From the NCBI GenBank assembly GCA_016278485.1, contig JADQBT010000007.1, positions 1-64,000 of the forward strand: a DNA stretch of 64,000 nucleotides, in the 5' to 3' direction. Below, one piece after another: positions 1 to 8,587 of this stretch (position 1 is its first letter; the number at the start of each line of letters is the position of its first letter). The notes under the pieces were generated by a model. It worked only from the letters and a program-made list of their open reading frames with translations, was not told the DNA's origin and did not search any database. The DNA comes from Halanaerobiales bacterium. GTDB taxonomy: Bacteria; Bacillota; Halanaerobiia; Halanaerobiales; Halanaerobiaceae. Both the position numbers and the translations under genes were made by a program.

Positions 1-60
1 TTAATAATTACAAAAAGGGAGTCTTCTCTAAATCCAAAAGTAACTTGACACTATCAAGAA
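1..60. repeat. Dispersed repeat, copy A (truncated by window edge)
   Basis: The first 60 bases match positions 3506-3565 without gaps at roughly 50 of 60 positions, including the shared block GGAGTCTTCTCTAAATCC. The second copy begins in the right end of the palindromic element at 3328-3510, so this is probably the tail of another copy of that element whose body lies left of the window. Both copies lie roughly 65-100 bp upstream of a gene start. Confidence 0.6.
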
Positions 61-71
61 AGAATAAATAG

Positions 72-100
72 TTGACATCTGGAGAAAGATTTAATAAACT
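72..100 (+). promoter_or_regulatory. Candidate sigma-A promoter of glgA
   Basis: TTGACA at 72-77 is followed after 17 bases by TAAACT at 95-100. The same hexamer pair and spacing occur before metN (44483-44511). Assignment is by consensus only. Confidence 0.5.
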
Positions 101-156
101 ATTATAAAGAGTTTAATGATATTTGTTAATTTTTAACAATTATGGGAGGTGGCCCC

Positions 157-1887
157 ATGGCCGATAAATTGAAAGTTCTTTTTGTGGCGTCTGAAGCTGA
201 TCCTTTTATAAAGACTGGTGGTCTTGGCGATGTAGCGGGTTCTTTACCAGCGGAGATGAACAGACTAGGTCATGATGTGCGAGTTGTAATACCTGAATAT
301 AGTCAAATACCGGATAAATTTGTCCAACGTTTAAAGCCAGTCTGTCATTTTCGAAATGAATTGGTTTGGCGAGATAATTATGTAGGAGTTAATACTTTAG
401 AAGAAGATGGTGTAACATTTTATTTTATAGATAGTAAAAAGTATTTCCATAGAGACTCACTTTATGAAAATATAGATAGAGAAGAACAATTTGCATTTTT
501 TAACCAGTCAGTTCTTGACATGTTACCAAAAATTGATTTTCAACCTGATATCATTCACTGTAATGACTGGCAGACAGGACCATTACCGCTTATTTTTGCA
601 GATCGTTATCGGCAACACGATTTTTATAGCAATATGAAAACGATATTTACAATACATAATCTTCGCTATCAAGGACAATTTCCAGGTCATATTGCAAATG
701 ATCTTCTAGGAGTATCTTCCTGGCATTGGGAAAGTGGTAATATACGTCATAATGGTTTAGTAAATTATATGAAATGTGGGATTATGTATGCAGATCAAAT
801 TACAACAGTTAGCGAAACTTATGCTCAAGAAATAAAAACAGAGTATTATGGAGAAGGGCTTGATTATGCTCTTCGTTTAAGAGGTGATGATTTAAGCGGG
901 ATTATTAATGGAATAAGTTATGAAAAATTTAACCCTGCCCATGATCAAAATCTTGTATATAATTATCAAAAAGATGAATTAAAGGGTAAAACGAAAAATA
1001 AATTAGCTTTACAGAAAGAACTTGGTCTAAAGCAGGCTGAAAAAAGACCGATTTTAGCAGTAGTTAGTCGGCTTGTTGAACAAAAAGGGCTGGATTTAAT
1101 AAAAGGAATTTTTGAAGAACTTATGGAGAGTAATATTCAGTTTGTTTTACTTGGAACCGGGCAGTATGAGTATGAAGAATTTTTTAGAGCTCAGAATGAA
1201 AAATATCCTGATAAATTTACTGCCAGAATAATGTATGATGCATCCCTCGCTCAACGAATTTATGCTGGTAGTGATATGTTTTTAGTACCTTCTAAATATG
1301 AACCCTGTGGTCTTAGTCAGTTAATTAGTTTTCGTTATGGAACGATTCCAATTGTGAGAGAAACTGGGGGACTCAATGATACTGTTCATGCCTATGATGA
1401 GGATAATGAGGAAGGGAACGGCTTTACTTTTACTAATTATAATGCGCATGATATGCTCTATACTATTCAGAGAGCTGTATCGATTTATCAGCAAGAAGAT
1501 CTCTGGTCAGACTTAGTAAAAAAAGTAATGGACCTTAATTATAGTTGGGAACAATCTGCTGGGGAATATTTAAAGACATATGCTAGAACATGTTCTAAGG
1601 TTATTGAAATTACTGGTGCTCATGAAAAATTAGAACAAGAAATTCGTAAAGAAGTTATTAAAGAAGCAGCAGCAACTGCTGAAATTGAAAAAGAGAAAAA
1701 AATTAACCTTAAATCTGCGAGCACAGAAGAACTTGTTAAACTGCCGGGCATTGGTCTTTCATATGCAAAAAGAATTATCAAATATAGAAAAATTCATGGT
1801 TTAACTAATCTGACAGATTTATTGAAAGTAAAAGGTATAGGCGAAAAAACATTTAACAATATTAAGCAAAAATTAGAGATTAAATAA
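157..1887 (+). CDS. glgA: Glycogen (starch) synthase, GT5, with C-terminal ComEA-like helix-hairpin-helix domain
   Basis: Transfers glucose from ADP-glucose to the non-reducing end of alpha-1,4-glucan in the cytosol. The N-terminal GT5 domain has the ADP-glucose motif KTGGLGDV near residue 19, and the C-terminal GT-B half has EPCGLSQL and the RETGGL loop. The first in-frame ATG (142) lies upstream of and partly inside the ribosome binding site GGGAGGTGG (144-152), so the ATG at 157 is the likely start, giving 576 residues. Ordinary GlgA ends near residue 480. Here an alanine/glutamate/lysine-rich linker leads into about 61 extra residues (516-576) with two hairpins, LPGIGLSYAKRII and VKGIGEKTF, as in ComEA/HhH DNA-binding modules. 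The synthase assignment is firm; the role of the tail is unknown. No other glycogen genes are nearby. Confidence 0.95.
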   Translation: MADKLKVLFVASEADPFIKTGGLGDVAGSLPAEMNRLGHDVRVVIPEYSQIPDKFVQRLKPVCHFRNELVWRDNYVGVNTLEEDGVTFYFIDSKKYFHRDSLYENIDREEQFAFFNQSVLDMLPKIDFQPDIIHCNDWQTGPLPLIFADRYRQHDFYSNMKTIFTIHNLRYQGQFPGHIANDLLGVSSWHWESGNIRHNGLVNYMKCGIMYADQITTVSETYAQEIKTEYYGEGLDYALRLRGDDLSGIINGISYEKFNPAHDQNLVYNYQKDELKGKTKNKLALQKELGLKQAEKRPILAVVSRLVEQKGLDLIKGIFEELMESNIQFVLLGTGQYEYEEFFRAQNEKYPDKFTARIMYDASLAQRIYAGSDMFLVPSKYEPCGLSQLISFRYGTIPIVRETGGLNDTVHAYDEDNEEGNGFTFTNYNAHDMLYTIQRAVSIYQQEDLWSDLVKKVMDLNYSWEQSAGEYLKTYARTCSKVIEITGAHEKLEQEIRKEVIKEAAATAEIEKEKKINLKSASTEELVKLPGIGLSYAKRIIKYRKIHGLTNLTDLLKVKGIGEKTFNNIKQKLEIK

Positions 1888-3186
1888 TTAAATAATAAAT
1901 TGGTCCCGTTTACTTGCTATTGTTTTTTTAAATTCTTGATAGTAGGAACGGGATTCTTTTTGTTTATTGATACGGATATTATTATAGAAATTATAATTAT
2001 CAAGCATATCAGTCGTAATCATCTCATCAATTTCATTCTTTTCTGCCATATTGGATAAAATATATTTAACCTTATCTGCTTGAAGACTTGCTCGATAGGG
2101 TCTTTCTTCAGTTAGAGCGGTAAATTTATCAACAACAGACATAATTTTTGATCCTTGGGATAAATCTTTTCCAGCTAAGTGAAAAGGGTATCCTTCCCCG
2201 TTGTTTTGTTCATGATGAAAAGCGGCCCATTCTGATATCATTGGAAATTCTTTAATCTGAGCCAGTATCTGATAAGTATAATAGGGGTGAATTTTTATAA
2301 TATTATATTCTTTGTTTTTTAATTGAGCTGGTTTATTTAAAATTCGCAAAGGTATTGCTAATTTACCAATATCGTGAAAAAAACCAGCTATCTTTAATTT
2401 TAAAACATCATTTTTATCAAAATTGTAACGAGTTGCCATTTGTTCTGCTAAGCAGGCAATTCCAGTTGAATGAGTTGCTGTAAAAGAACTGCGAAAGTCA
2501 ATGATATGGCTAAGTGATTTGCCAATCAATAAGAATTCATCTAATGTTATTTTCTCTTCTTTAATAAAATCAAGCTTGTCTAAATAATCGACGATTCTTT
2601 CTGGAGAGATGACTGTTAACCAGATAAATTCTTGATTTTTGAGTTTCTGAAAAGCAGCCACTGCTTCTGGCCAGAATTTTTTGCAGGCTAATTTTGAAAT
2701 TATATTATCTATTATATTTATTTGATTGAGGATATTATGGTTGTTTTCTAATAGGACTGCTATCCGGTCAGCTAAGTGTAAAATATGACTTGTTCTGGGA
2801 ATATTTATACCTGCAGAGGATTTTCCAAGCCTATCTTTCCAGTCAACATGATGGTAGCGAATTATTTCTGCAATTTCTTTACGGTGTATATAGTCTTTTA
2901 AAAGTAAATAGCCAACTTCTTGATGTAAATTAGAATTATTGTCAAAGCTGAGGTCAGCTATTCTTTGGTTAAGATAAAATACGCCTAAATCGTGAATCAG
3001 ACTAGCGTAAACGAGATCTTTGATCTCCCTTTTGCTAATACCCATTTCTTCTGCAATAAGCAGGGCCAGAAAGGTTGTTTTACGATGATGTCCCGATACC
3101 TCATCACTAACTAGGTCAAAAGCGGCTGATAAAGCTTTAATTACAGAGTAAAAGGAAATTGTCTGTTTATTTTCATATTTATTCAT
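1888..3186 (-). CDS. Two-HD-domain protein with C-terminal HD-GYP domain
   Basis: Predicted cytosolic metal-dependent phosphohydrolase; HD-GYP proteins typically hydrolyse cyclic di-GMP. The N-terminal half has a degenerate HD-like region (HHRKTTFLALLIAEE, SLIHDLG). The C-terminal half carries the canonical FFHDIGK, the HHE motif and the GEGYPF signature, followed by the DKFTALTEERPYR segment. No receiver or membrane segment is seen, so input may come through the N-terminal HD module. The start at 3186 has AGAAAGGAG seven bases upstream; a TTG 21 bases further upstream lacks this. The stop codon directly abuts the glgA stop (converging genes). The substrate is inferred from family; length is 432 residues. 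Confidence 0.85.
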   Translation of the reverse strand: MNKYENKQTISFYSVIKALSAAFDLVSDEVSGHHRKTTFLALLIAEEMGISKREIKDLVYASLIHDLGVFYLNQRIADLSFDNNSNLHQEVGYLLLKDYIHRKEIAEIIRYHHVDWKDRLGKSSAGINIPRTSHILHLADRIAVLLENNHNILNQINIIDNIISKLACKKFWPEAVAAFQKLKNQEFIWLTVISPERIVDYLDKLDFIKEEKITLDEFLLIGKSLSHIIDFRSSFTATHSTGIACLAEQMATRYNFDKNDVLKLKIAGFFHDIGKLAIPLRILNKPAQLKNKEYNIIKIHPYYTYQILAQIKEFPMISEWAAFHHEQNNGEGYPFHLAGKDLSQGSKIMSVVDKFTALTEERPYRASLQADKVKYILSNMAEKNEIDEMITTDMLDNYNFYNNIRINKQKESRSYYQEFKKTIASKRDQFII

Positions 3187-3327
3187 GATTAACTCCTTTC
3201 TGGTCAAACATATGTAATGTATTTTAGTCTATTTTAAATGTAGATTAGGCTATTTGCAAGTATAATCTTCATAAATTTACATTTTATTTAATTTAGATTA
3301 ATAAAATCATATGCTTATCTATTTAAT

Positions 3328-3510
3328 ATTAAGAGCCTGCATAATAATTGTGATAGGAGCTTTAATATTGAGCAAGTGTGTAGTAAGTGAGCGAATGAAA
3401 AGGGTGTATTTTGTTAGAGTAAAGCGAGTTTAATACACCACATGAGCGAACTTAACGAAACACTGAGCGAATTATTTGCGACTGAACAACTTATTATGCA
3501 GTCTCTTAAT
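3328..3510. mobile_element. MITE-like palindromic element
   Basis: This 183-bp unit has imperfect terminal inverted repeats of 24-25 bases: 3328-3351 begins ATTAAGAG and contains CTGCATAATAA, and 3486-3510 is its reverse complement with two or three differences. Inside lie a second inverted pair (GGTGTATT 3403-3410 and AATACACC 3432-3439) and three direct copies of TGAGCGAA (3388, 3443, 3464). No open reading frame is present. It fills most of the 442-bp gap between the HD-GYP gene and the ABC operon; the rest (3187-3327) is plain AT-rich DNA. It could also be a structured RNA or an insertion sequence remnant. Confidence 0.55.
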
Positions 3511-3565
3511 AACTTTAAAAAAGGAGTCTTCTCTAAATCCAGAAGCAACTTGATACTATCATAAA
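3506..3565. repeat. Dispersed repeat, copy B
   Basis: Ungapped match to window positions 1-60. It overlaps the last five bases of the right inverted repeat of the element at 3328-3510 and extends about 55 bases beyond it, so the mobile or amplified unit may be larger than the palindrome. Confidence 0.6.
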
Positions 3566-3628
3566 TTCAATTGAAGATGCAGATTTGATCTCAATTTGTT
3601 ATAATAAGTTAGAAGGGGGATGTTTTTT

Positions 3629-4573
3629 ATGAAAAGGACTTTATTAATTACTTTAATAATTATCTTGGTAACCATTTTTATAAGTTTACCTGTAATGGCT
3701 GAAAAGAAAATAACAGTTCAGTCTCCACCAATTCCGGCAGCTATTCCTTTACTCTGGATGGAAGAAGAAGGTTTATTACCAGCTTCAGTTGAATTTAGCG
3801 TCAGACTTTCTTCTGACCATCAAAGAGGAATTTCATTACTTGCTAAAAATGATATTGATCTGCTGGTTACAGGGGCGAATGTAGGAGCTAAAATTTATAA
3901 CAAGGGTATTGGTGCTAAATTGCTTAATGTTAATACCTGGGGTATTGATTACCTTTTAACTTATGGATTCAAAGCAGAAAAATGGTCAGATTTGCGAGGA
4001 AAGTCTTTAGGAGTATTATTGCAAGGAGGACCATTAGATTTTCTGGCCCGCTATTTAATGCAGCAGAATGGAGTTAATCCAGAAGAAGTTAAATTGGTTT
4101 ACCGTCCTCTGCCTGGTGTAGCAAAATATTTTTTAACTGGAAATCTAGATGCTATAATTTTACCTGAACCACTTGTGACAGTAAATTTGAGTAATAGTGA
4201 AAAGATTCATCTTTCCATGGATATCCAGCAGGAATGGAAGAAAATTCACGGTGATGCTAGAATTCCCTTTGTAGGACTTTTTGTTTCAAGTAAATTTGCT
4301 AAAAATAACCCGGAATTTACAAGCATAGTTAATGGATTTTACCAACAGGGTATAGCTTGGGCAAATGAAAATCCAGACAAAGCGGCGCAACTTGCAGCAA
4401 AACATTTTGGGATGCCTGCAGGCGTGATAGAAAAATCACTTAAGCGTGTTAATTTAAATATTTATTCTCAAACAGAGACAAGAAGATTAGTTGACTTATA
4501 CTTTAGTAAAATTCTTAAAATATATCCAGAAATGATTGGTGGAAAAATGCCAGATGAAGCGTTCTATTATTAA
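3629..4573 (+). CDS. ABC transporter substrate-binding protein, NitT/TauT (NMT1/THI5-like) family
   Basis: Periplasmic ligand-binding component of an importer. A signal peptide is visible (KR then a long leucine/isoleucine core ending VMA-EKK), with no lipobox cysteine, which suits a diderm cell. The body has the features of the SsuA/ThiY-like fold: a dipeptide-rich first lobe, GKSLGVLLQGGPLDF at the hinge and a LPEPLV segment. Start 3629 sits nine bases after AGAAGGGGG; the earlier in-frame ATG at 3620 touches that site. It is the first gene of a five-gene block with permease, ATPase, lpdA and lplA. The ligand is unknown; lipoate or a similar cofactor precursor is suggested by the neighbours only. 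Confidence 0.85.
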   Translation: MKRTLLITLIIILVTIFISLPVMAEKKITVQSPPIPAAIPLLWMEEEGLLPASVEFSVRLSSDHQRGISLLAKNDIDLLVTGANVGAKIYNKGIGAKLLNVNTWGIDYLLTYGFKAEKWSDLRGKSLGVLLQGGPLDFLARYLMQQNGVNPEEVKLVYRPLPGVAKYFLTGNLDAIILPEPLVTVNLSNSEKIHLSMDIQQEWKKIHGDARIPFVGLFVSSKFAKNNPEFTSIVNGFYQQGIAWANENPDKAAQLAAKHFGMPAGVIEKSLKRVNLNIYSQTETRRLVDLYFSKILKIYPEMIGGKMPDEAFYY

Positions 4574-5315
4574 ACAGTATTTACCGGCTGTTTTTAGTTT
4601 TTTTCTAATTTATTTAATTTGGAAGACAGCTGCAGTAAATATGCATCCACTTATTTTACCTGGGCCAGAGAAAACGTTTCAGGCTTTAAGGGAGATCTGG
4701 AGAACGGGCGAATTGTTAAGTAATATTTCGATAACTTTAAAGAGAACGATGATTGGTTATGGAAGTTCTGTGGTCGCAGGTATTTTATTTGCCCTACTAT
4801 TAAATAAATCTTCCCTTATAAATAGGGCTTTGCGGCCATTAATTACTGTGATCCAAGCTACTCCACCGGTAGTTTGGGTCGCATTAGCTGTAACCTGGTT
4901 TGGTATTGCAGATGATCTAACGCCGATTTTTTTGATTTTTGTTGTAAGTCTACCTGTCATATTTATCAATATTTATCAGGGATTAAGTGGATTGGATAGT
5001 GAGTTACTGGAAATGGCTATCTTATATCAGAGTTCAGAATGGAAAATTGTAAAAGATATTTACCTGCCAGCATTATTACCTGCTTTTGTTTCTGCATTGA
5101 GTATTGGATTCGCCTTTGCCTGGAAAGCATCAGTCTTTGCTGAATTTATTGGTTCCTCAAGTGGTGTTGGATTTGCATTGAGCATGGCTAATAATAATTT
5201 GCAGACAGCAAAATTATTTGCTTGGACAATTATCTTGATTATTTTTATGCTCTTAGTTGAATATGTATTTCTGGCTTGGTTACAAAAGAGAGTTGGCAGG
5301 TGGAAAGATGAGTGA
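4554..5315 (+). CDS. ABC transporter permease, NitT/TauT family
   Basis: Inner-membrane permease of the importer encoded by this operon. About six membrane segments are visible, and the ATPase-coupling loop reads ILYQSSEWKIVKDIYLPALLPAF, a version of the EAA loop of SsuC/TauC-type permeases. The ATG at 4554, inside the 3' end of the binding protein gene, is preferred because GGTGG lies ten bases upstream and the family starts at this point; this gives a 20-base overlap and suggests translational coupling. Length 253 residues is usual for the family. Confidence 0.88.
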   Translation: MKRSIIKQYLPAVFSFFLIYLIWKTAAVNMHPLILPGPEKTFQALREIWRTGELLSNISITLKRTMIGYGSSVVAGILFALLLNKSSLINRALRPLITVIQATPPVVWVALAVTWFGIADDLTPIFLIFVVSLPVIFINIYQGLSGLDSELLEMAILYQSSEWKIVKDIYLPALLPAFVSALSIGFAFAWKASVFAEFIGSSSGVGFALSMANNNLQTAKLFAWTIILIIFMLLVEYVFLAWLQKRVGRWKDE

Positions 5316-6093
5316 AGATTTACTGAAATTGCAAAATATAAAAAAATCATTTAACAATTATCTGGTTTTAGATGATATATCTATTAATTTAAAAAAAGCT
5401 GAGATAGTATCTTTATTGGGTCCATCAGGAAGTGGAAAGACTACTCTTTTTAGAATTGCTGCTGGTCTGGTTAAACCTGATACAGGACAGGTTATTTTGG
5501 CAAACAAAATTAGGAAAAGTTTTGTTTTTCAAGAACCACGATTATTGCCATGGAAAACTGTTTCAGAAAATTTGAGATTTGTCCAGGATAATTATTCTTG
5601 TTTAGATAGGGCTGAAGAACTTAGAAATAGTCTATTAAAAGCTAGTGGATTGTATGATTTCAAAGAAAGCTTCCCGGCGGAATTATCAGGAGGAATGAAA
5701 CAGCGGCTTGAATTAATAAGAGCCTTGGCAATTAAACCGGATTTAATATTTATGGATGAACCATTTAAATCTGTTGATACAAGAACTAGAATAAATCTAA
5801 TGAAATTATTATCTGTTATCCAGGCTGAAACAAAAATTTCAATTTTAATGATTACCCATAATCCAGAGGAAGCAGTATTACTTGCTGATAGAATATATGT
5901 CCTTTCAGATAAGACTGGGAAAATTATAAAGAAGTTTCAAATTAATCAACCAAGATCCAAGAGAAATATTAGAAATAATGATTTATATGATACCATAAAC
6001 GAAATAAATCAGATATTTAAATCACTGATTGGAGAAATGGATGTAGATCTCACAAAATTATCAGGACATATGCAAAAACAAAGGAGTGAATAA
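5308..6093 (+). CDS. ABC transporter ATP-binding protein, NitT/TauT family
   Basis: Energises the importer. Walker A GPSGSGKTT, Q-loop FQEPRLLPW, signature LSGGMKQRLELIRA, Walker B LIFMDEP and H-loop ITHNPEEA are all intact. The ATG at 5308 follows GGCAGGTGG and overlaps the permease stop by eight bases, so translation is likely coupled. The 261-residue length and the LLPW sequence after the Q-loop are typical of SsuB/TauB-type ATPases. The C-terminal tail after the H-loop is rich in asparagine and isoleucine and is not recognisable. Confidence 0.9.
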   Translation: MSEDLLKLQNIKKSFNNYLVLDDISINLKKAEIVSLLGPSGSGKTTLFRIAAGLVKPDTGQVILANKIRKSFVFQEPRLLPWKTVSENLRFVQDNYSCLDRAEELRNSLLKASGLYDFKESFPAELSGGMKQRLELIRALAIKPDLIFMDEPFKSVDTRTRINLMKLLSVIQAETKISILMITHNPEEAVLLADRIYVLSDKTGKIIKKFQINQPRSKRNIRNNDLYDTINEINQIFKSLIGEMDVDLTKLSGHMQKQRSE

Positions 6094-6094
6094 A

Positions 6095-7510
6095 ATGTCA
6101 ATAAATAAAAAAGAAAAATACCAAATTGCTGTTATTGGAGGTGGACCGGGGGGCTATGTGGCTGCAATTAAAGCTGCTCAACTCGGGGCAGATGTGGTCT
6201 TAATTGAAAAAGATAAAATAGGTGGGACATGCTTAAATTGGGGTTGCATTCCAACTAAGGCTCTTGTCAGATCGGCTGAAGTCTATACTCATCTATTAGA
6301 GGCTGATAACTTTGGTATATCTGCAGAAAATATTTCAGTTGAGATGCCTAAAGTTATTAAGCGTAAGGATAAAATCGTAAATCGTTTAGTTAAAGGTGTT
6401 GAACATTTATTAAAGGCAAATGAAATCGAAGTTATCAAAGCCAAGGCTATGTTAATAGATGAACATAAAATCATGCTTAAACAGGGTGAACAACAGGCAG
6501 AGATAACTGCCGATAATATAATAGTAGCAACAGGTTCACAAAATTCAGAACTTAATATTCCGGGTATATCATTAAGTGGTGTAATTGATAGTAAAGCGGC
6601 CTTAGATCTGGAAGAACTCCCAGAATCATTAGTTGTAGTTGGTGGTGGTGTGATTGGCATGGAGTTTGCTTTTATTTATGCTAATTTAGGGGTAAAAGTC
6701 ACCGTATTAGAATTTCTTGATCAATTGGTACCAGGGGTAGATGAAGAGGTAGCCAAAGAACTTGATCGTTCTGCAAGAAGACGAAAGATAAAAATAAAAA
6801 CAGAAGCTAGAGTTTCTGAGATCAAAGAAACTGATTCAGGTTTGCAGGTAAATTACATATATAAAGAAAAAGAAAAATCTGTAGCGTCTGAGAAAGTTTT
6901 GATTGCAGTAGGTAGAAAACCTTATCATGCAGAGCTTGGATTAGAAAAAATAGGTATAGCTACTGAAGAAAGAAGAGGCGGTATTTTAGTCAATGAAAAA
7001 TTACAAACTAAGCACGATCATATTTATGCGATTGGCGATGTAACAGATAAAATATTATTGGCTCATGTAGCTTCACATCAAGGTATAGTAGCAGCAAATA
7101 ACATTATGGGTAATGAGATGAAAATGGATTATAGTGCTGTTCCTGGTGCAATTTTTACATCACCAGAGATTGGGACTGTTGGTCTAAGTGAAAAAGAAGC
7201 AAAAGCAAAAAATATTGATTATCAGGTTGGTTATTTTCCTTTTGCTGCAAGTGGTAAAGTAATGGCAATGGGGGAAAGAGAAGGTAAGGTAAAGTTAATA
7301 AGTAGAAAAGATAATGATCAGTTAATTGGGGCTGCTTTAATAGGAATCCATGCGTCTGATTTAATAGCTGAACTTACATTGGCTGTCCAACAAAAATTAA
7401 AAGTTGAAGAGTTAGTAGAAACTATTCACGCACATCCAACAACTTCAGAAGTAATATATGAAGCTGCGCTGGATTTAAAAGGAGGGGCAATACATTACAA
7501 TGGTAGATAA
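6095..7510 (+). CDS. lpdA: Dihydrolipoyl dehydrogenase
   Basis: FAD flavoenzyme that reoxidises the dihydrolipoyl group of 2-oxoacid dehydrogenase complexes or the glycine cleavage H protein, passing electrons to NAD+. The FAD motif GGGPGGY, the redox-active disulfide GGTCLNWGCIPTKA, the NAD-binding GGGVIGMEFA, the second FAD motif AIGDVT and the catalytic HAHPTTSE are all present; 471 residues is full length. AAGGAGTG precedes the ATG at 6095, one base after the ATPase stop. No lipoylated E2 or GcvH gene lies in the window. Its place between an importer and lipoate ligase suggests that the operon serves lipoate use rather than a single complex. Confidence 0.95.
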   Translation: MSINKKEKYQIAVIGGGPGGYVAAIKAAQLGADVVLIEKDKIGGTCLNWGCIPTKALVRSAEVYTHLLEADNFGISAENISVEMPKVIKRKDKIVNRLVKGVEHLLKANEIEVIKAKAMLIDEHKIMLKQGEQQAEITADNIIVATGSQNSELNIPGISLSGVIDSKAALDLEELPESLVVVGGGVIGMEFAFIYANLGVKVTVLEFLDQLVPGVDEEVAKELDRSARRRKIKIKTEARVSEIKETDSGLQVNYIYKEKEKSVASEKVLIAVGRKPYHAELGLEKIGIATEERRGGILVNEKLQTKHDHIYAIGDVTDKILLAHVASHQGIVAANNIMGNEMKMDYSAVPGAIFTSPEIGTVGLSEKEAKAKNIDYQVGYFPFAASGKVMAMGEREGKVKLISRKDNDQLIGAALIGIHASDLIAELTLAVQQKLKVEELVETIHAHPTTSEVIYEAALDLKGGAIHYNGR

Positions 7511-8498
7511 ATTAAGAATTATATATTCAGAAGAAGTAAATCCATGGTATAATTTGGCTTTAGAAGAATATTTATTAGATCAAGTTGCTGATGATGAAGT
7601 GATGCTTTATCTTTGGCAAAATGACCGAACAGTGGTAATAGGGCGTAATCAAAATGCCTGGAAAGAATGTCGTTTTAAAAAACTTGAAAAAGAAGATGGA
7701 GGATTTCTTGCACGCAGACTTTCTGGTGGTGGTGCAGTTTACCATGATCTTGGTAACTTTAACTTTACCTTTTTGGCAGATCGGGATCTATATGATTTAG
7801 AAAAACAACTTTCAGTGATATTAGAAGCAGTAAGAGAAATAGGTATAGAAGCAAATTTTTCTGGTAGGAATGATCTACTGGCTGCAGAAAGAAAATTTTC
7901 AGGTAACGCTTTCTATTTTACAGGAGAACGAGCCTATCATCATGGTACTGTACTAGTTGATTCTGATTTTGAAGCATTGGTTGGTTATTTGCAAGTTTCA
8001 GAAGAAAAGATCAAATCAAAAGGAATCGACTCTGTGCGTTCGCGTGTAATTAACTTAAAAGAACTCTCCTCCGAGATAACTGTAGAGGAATTAAAAGAAA
8101 AAGTAGCTGCAAGTTTTCTAAAAGTTTATGGAAATGAAGAAACCGTATTAGATGAAAAATATTATAAACCCTCTCAGATGCCTGAACTCGAACAATTATT
8201 TGAAAAGTATTCATCCTGGGAATGGCGCTATGGGATGACACCAGATTTTGATATAACTTTTTCAAATAGATTTAGCTGGGGAGAAATTCAAATCGGTTTA
8301 AGTTTAAAAGATGGTTATATTAAAAAAGTAGAGGTTTATTCAGATGCTATGGAAGTTGAATTGATAGCTCAAATGAGTACAGTGTTAGAAGAATTACCTT
8401 TTCAAAAGCAGGATATTATTGCAGAAATTACTAAATTAGATCCGGAATCTACACTAATAAACGATATAAATAAATGGTTAACAGAAAAGAAGTTTTAG
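7500..8498 (+). CDS. lplA: Lipoate-protein ligase A
   Basis: Activates free lipoate with ATP and attaches it to a lysine of a lipoyl domain. The catalytic-fold motifs RRLSGGGAVYHD, GRNDLLA and KFSGNAFY are present, followed by HHGTVL, and about 90 residues form the C-terminal accessory domain seen in full-length bacterial LplA (332 residues). The gene overlaps lpdA by 11 bases and has GGAGGGG 12 bases before its ATG. A ligase implies salvage of exogenous lipoate, which is the main reason to suspect that the adjoining ABC importer carries lipoate or a precursor. Confidence 0.93.
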   Translation: MVDKLRIIYSEEVNPWYNLALEEYLLDQVADDEVMLYLWQNDRTVVIGRNQNAWKECRFKKLEKEDGGFLARRLSGGGAVYHDLGNFNFTFLADRDLYDLEKQLSVILEAVREIGIEANFSGRNDLLAAERKFSGNAFYFTGERAYHHGTVLVDSDFEALVGYLQVSEEKIKSKGIDSVRSRVINLKELSSEITVEELKEKVAASFLKVYGNEETVLDEKYYKPSQMPELEQLFEKYSSWEWRYGMTPDFDITFSNRFSWGEIQIGLSLKDGYIKKVEVYSDAMEVELIAQMSTVLEELPFQKQDIIAEITKLDPESTLINDINKWLTEKKF

Positions 8499-8511
8499 AA
8501 AATAATTATCA
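8497..8511. promoter_or_regulatory. Fur/PerR-like box overlapping -35 region
   Basis: The 15-mer AGAAAATAATTATCA matches the 7-1-7 consensus TGATAATnATTATCA at 12 of 15 positions, with a perfect right half. It lies immediately upstream of the -35 hexamer of the encapsulin operon. AT-rich background makes single hits weak; the pairing with a second box raises the odds. Confidence 0.4.
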
Positions 8512-8512
8512 T

Positions 8513-8541
8513 TTGACAATTTAAACCAAACTATATATAAT
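8513..8541 (+). promoter_or_regulatory. Consensus sigma-A promoter of the encapsulin operon
   Basis: TTGACA (8513-8518) and TATAAT (8536-8541) are both perfect hexamers with a 17-base spacer. It lies in the 89-base gap between lplA and the encapsulated ferritin gene and separates the two transcription units. Confidence 0.8.
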
Positions 8542-8555
8542 GATATTGATAATGA
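8541..8555. promoter_or_regulatory. Fur/PerR-like box at the -10/start site
   Basis: TGATATTGATAATGA matches the 7-1-7 Fur consensus at 12 of 15 positions and covers the end of the -10 element and the likely start site. Occupancy would block the promoter. Confidence 0.4.
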
Positions 8556-8587
8556 TTACTAGTTACTTAAATCTTAAGGAGGTAATT

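Noticed and set aside
3629-6093. Naming the importer a nitrate or taurine transporter
   Set aside because: The family covers many ligands, and the neighbours point to cofactor use, not to nitrogen or sulfonate metabolism.
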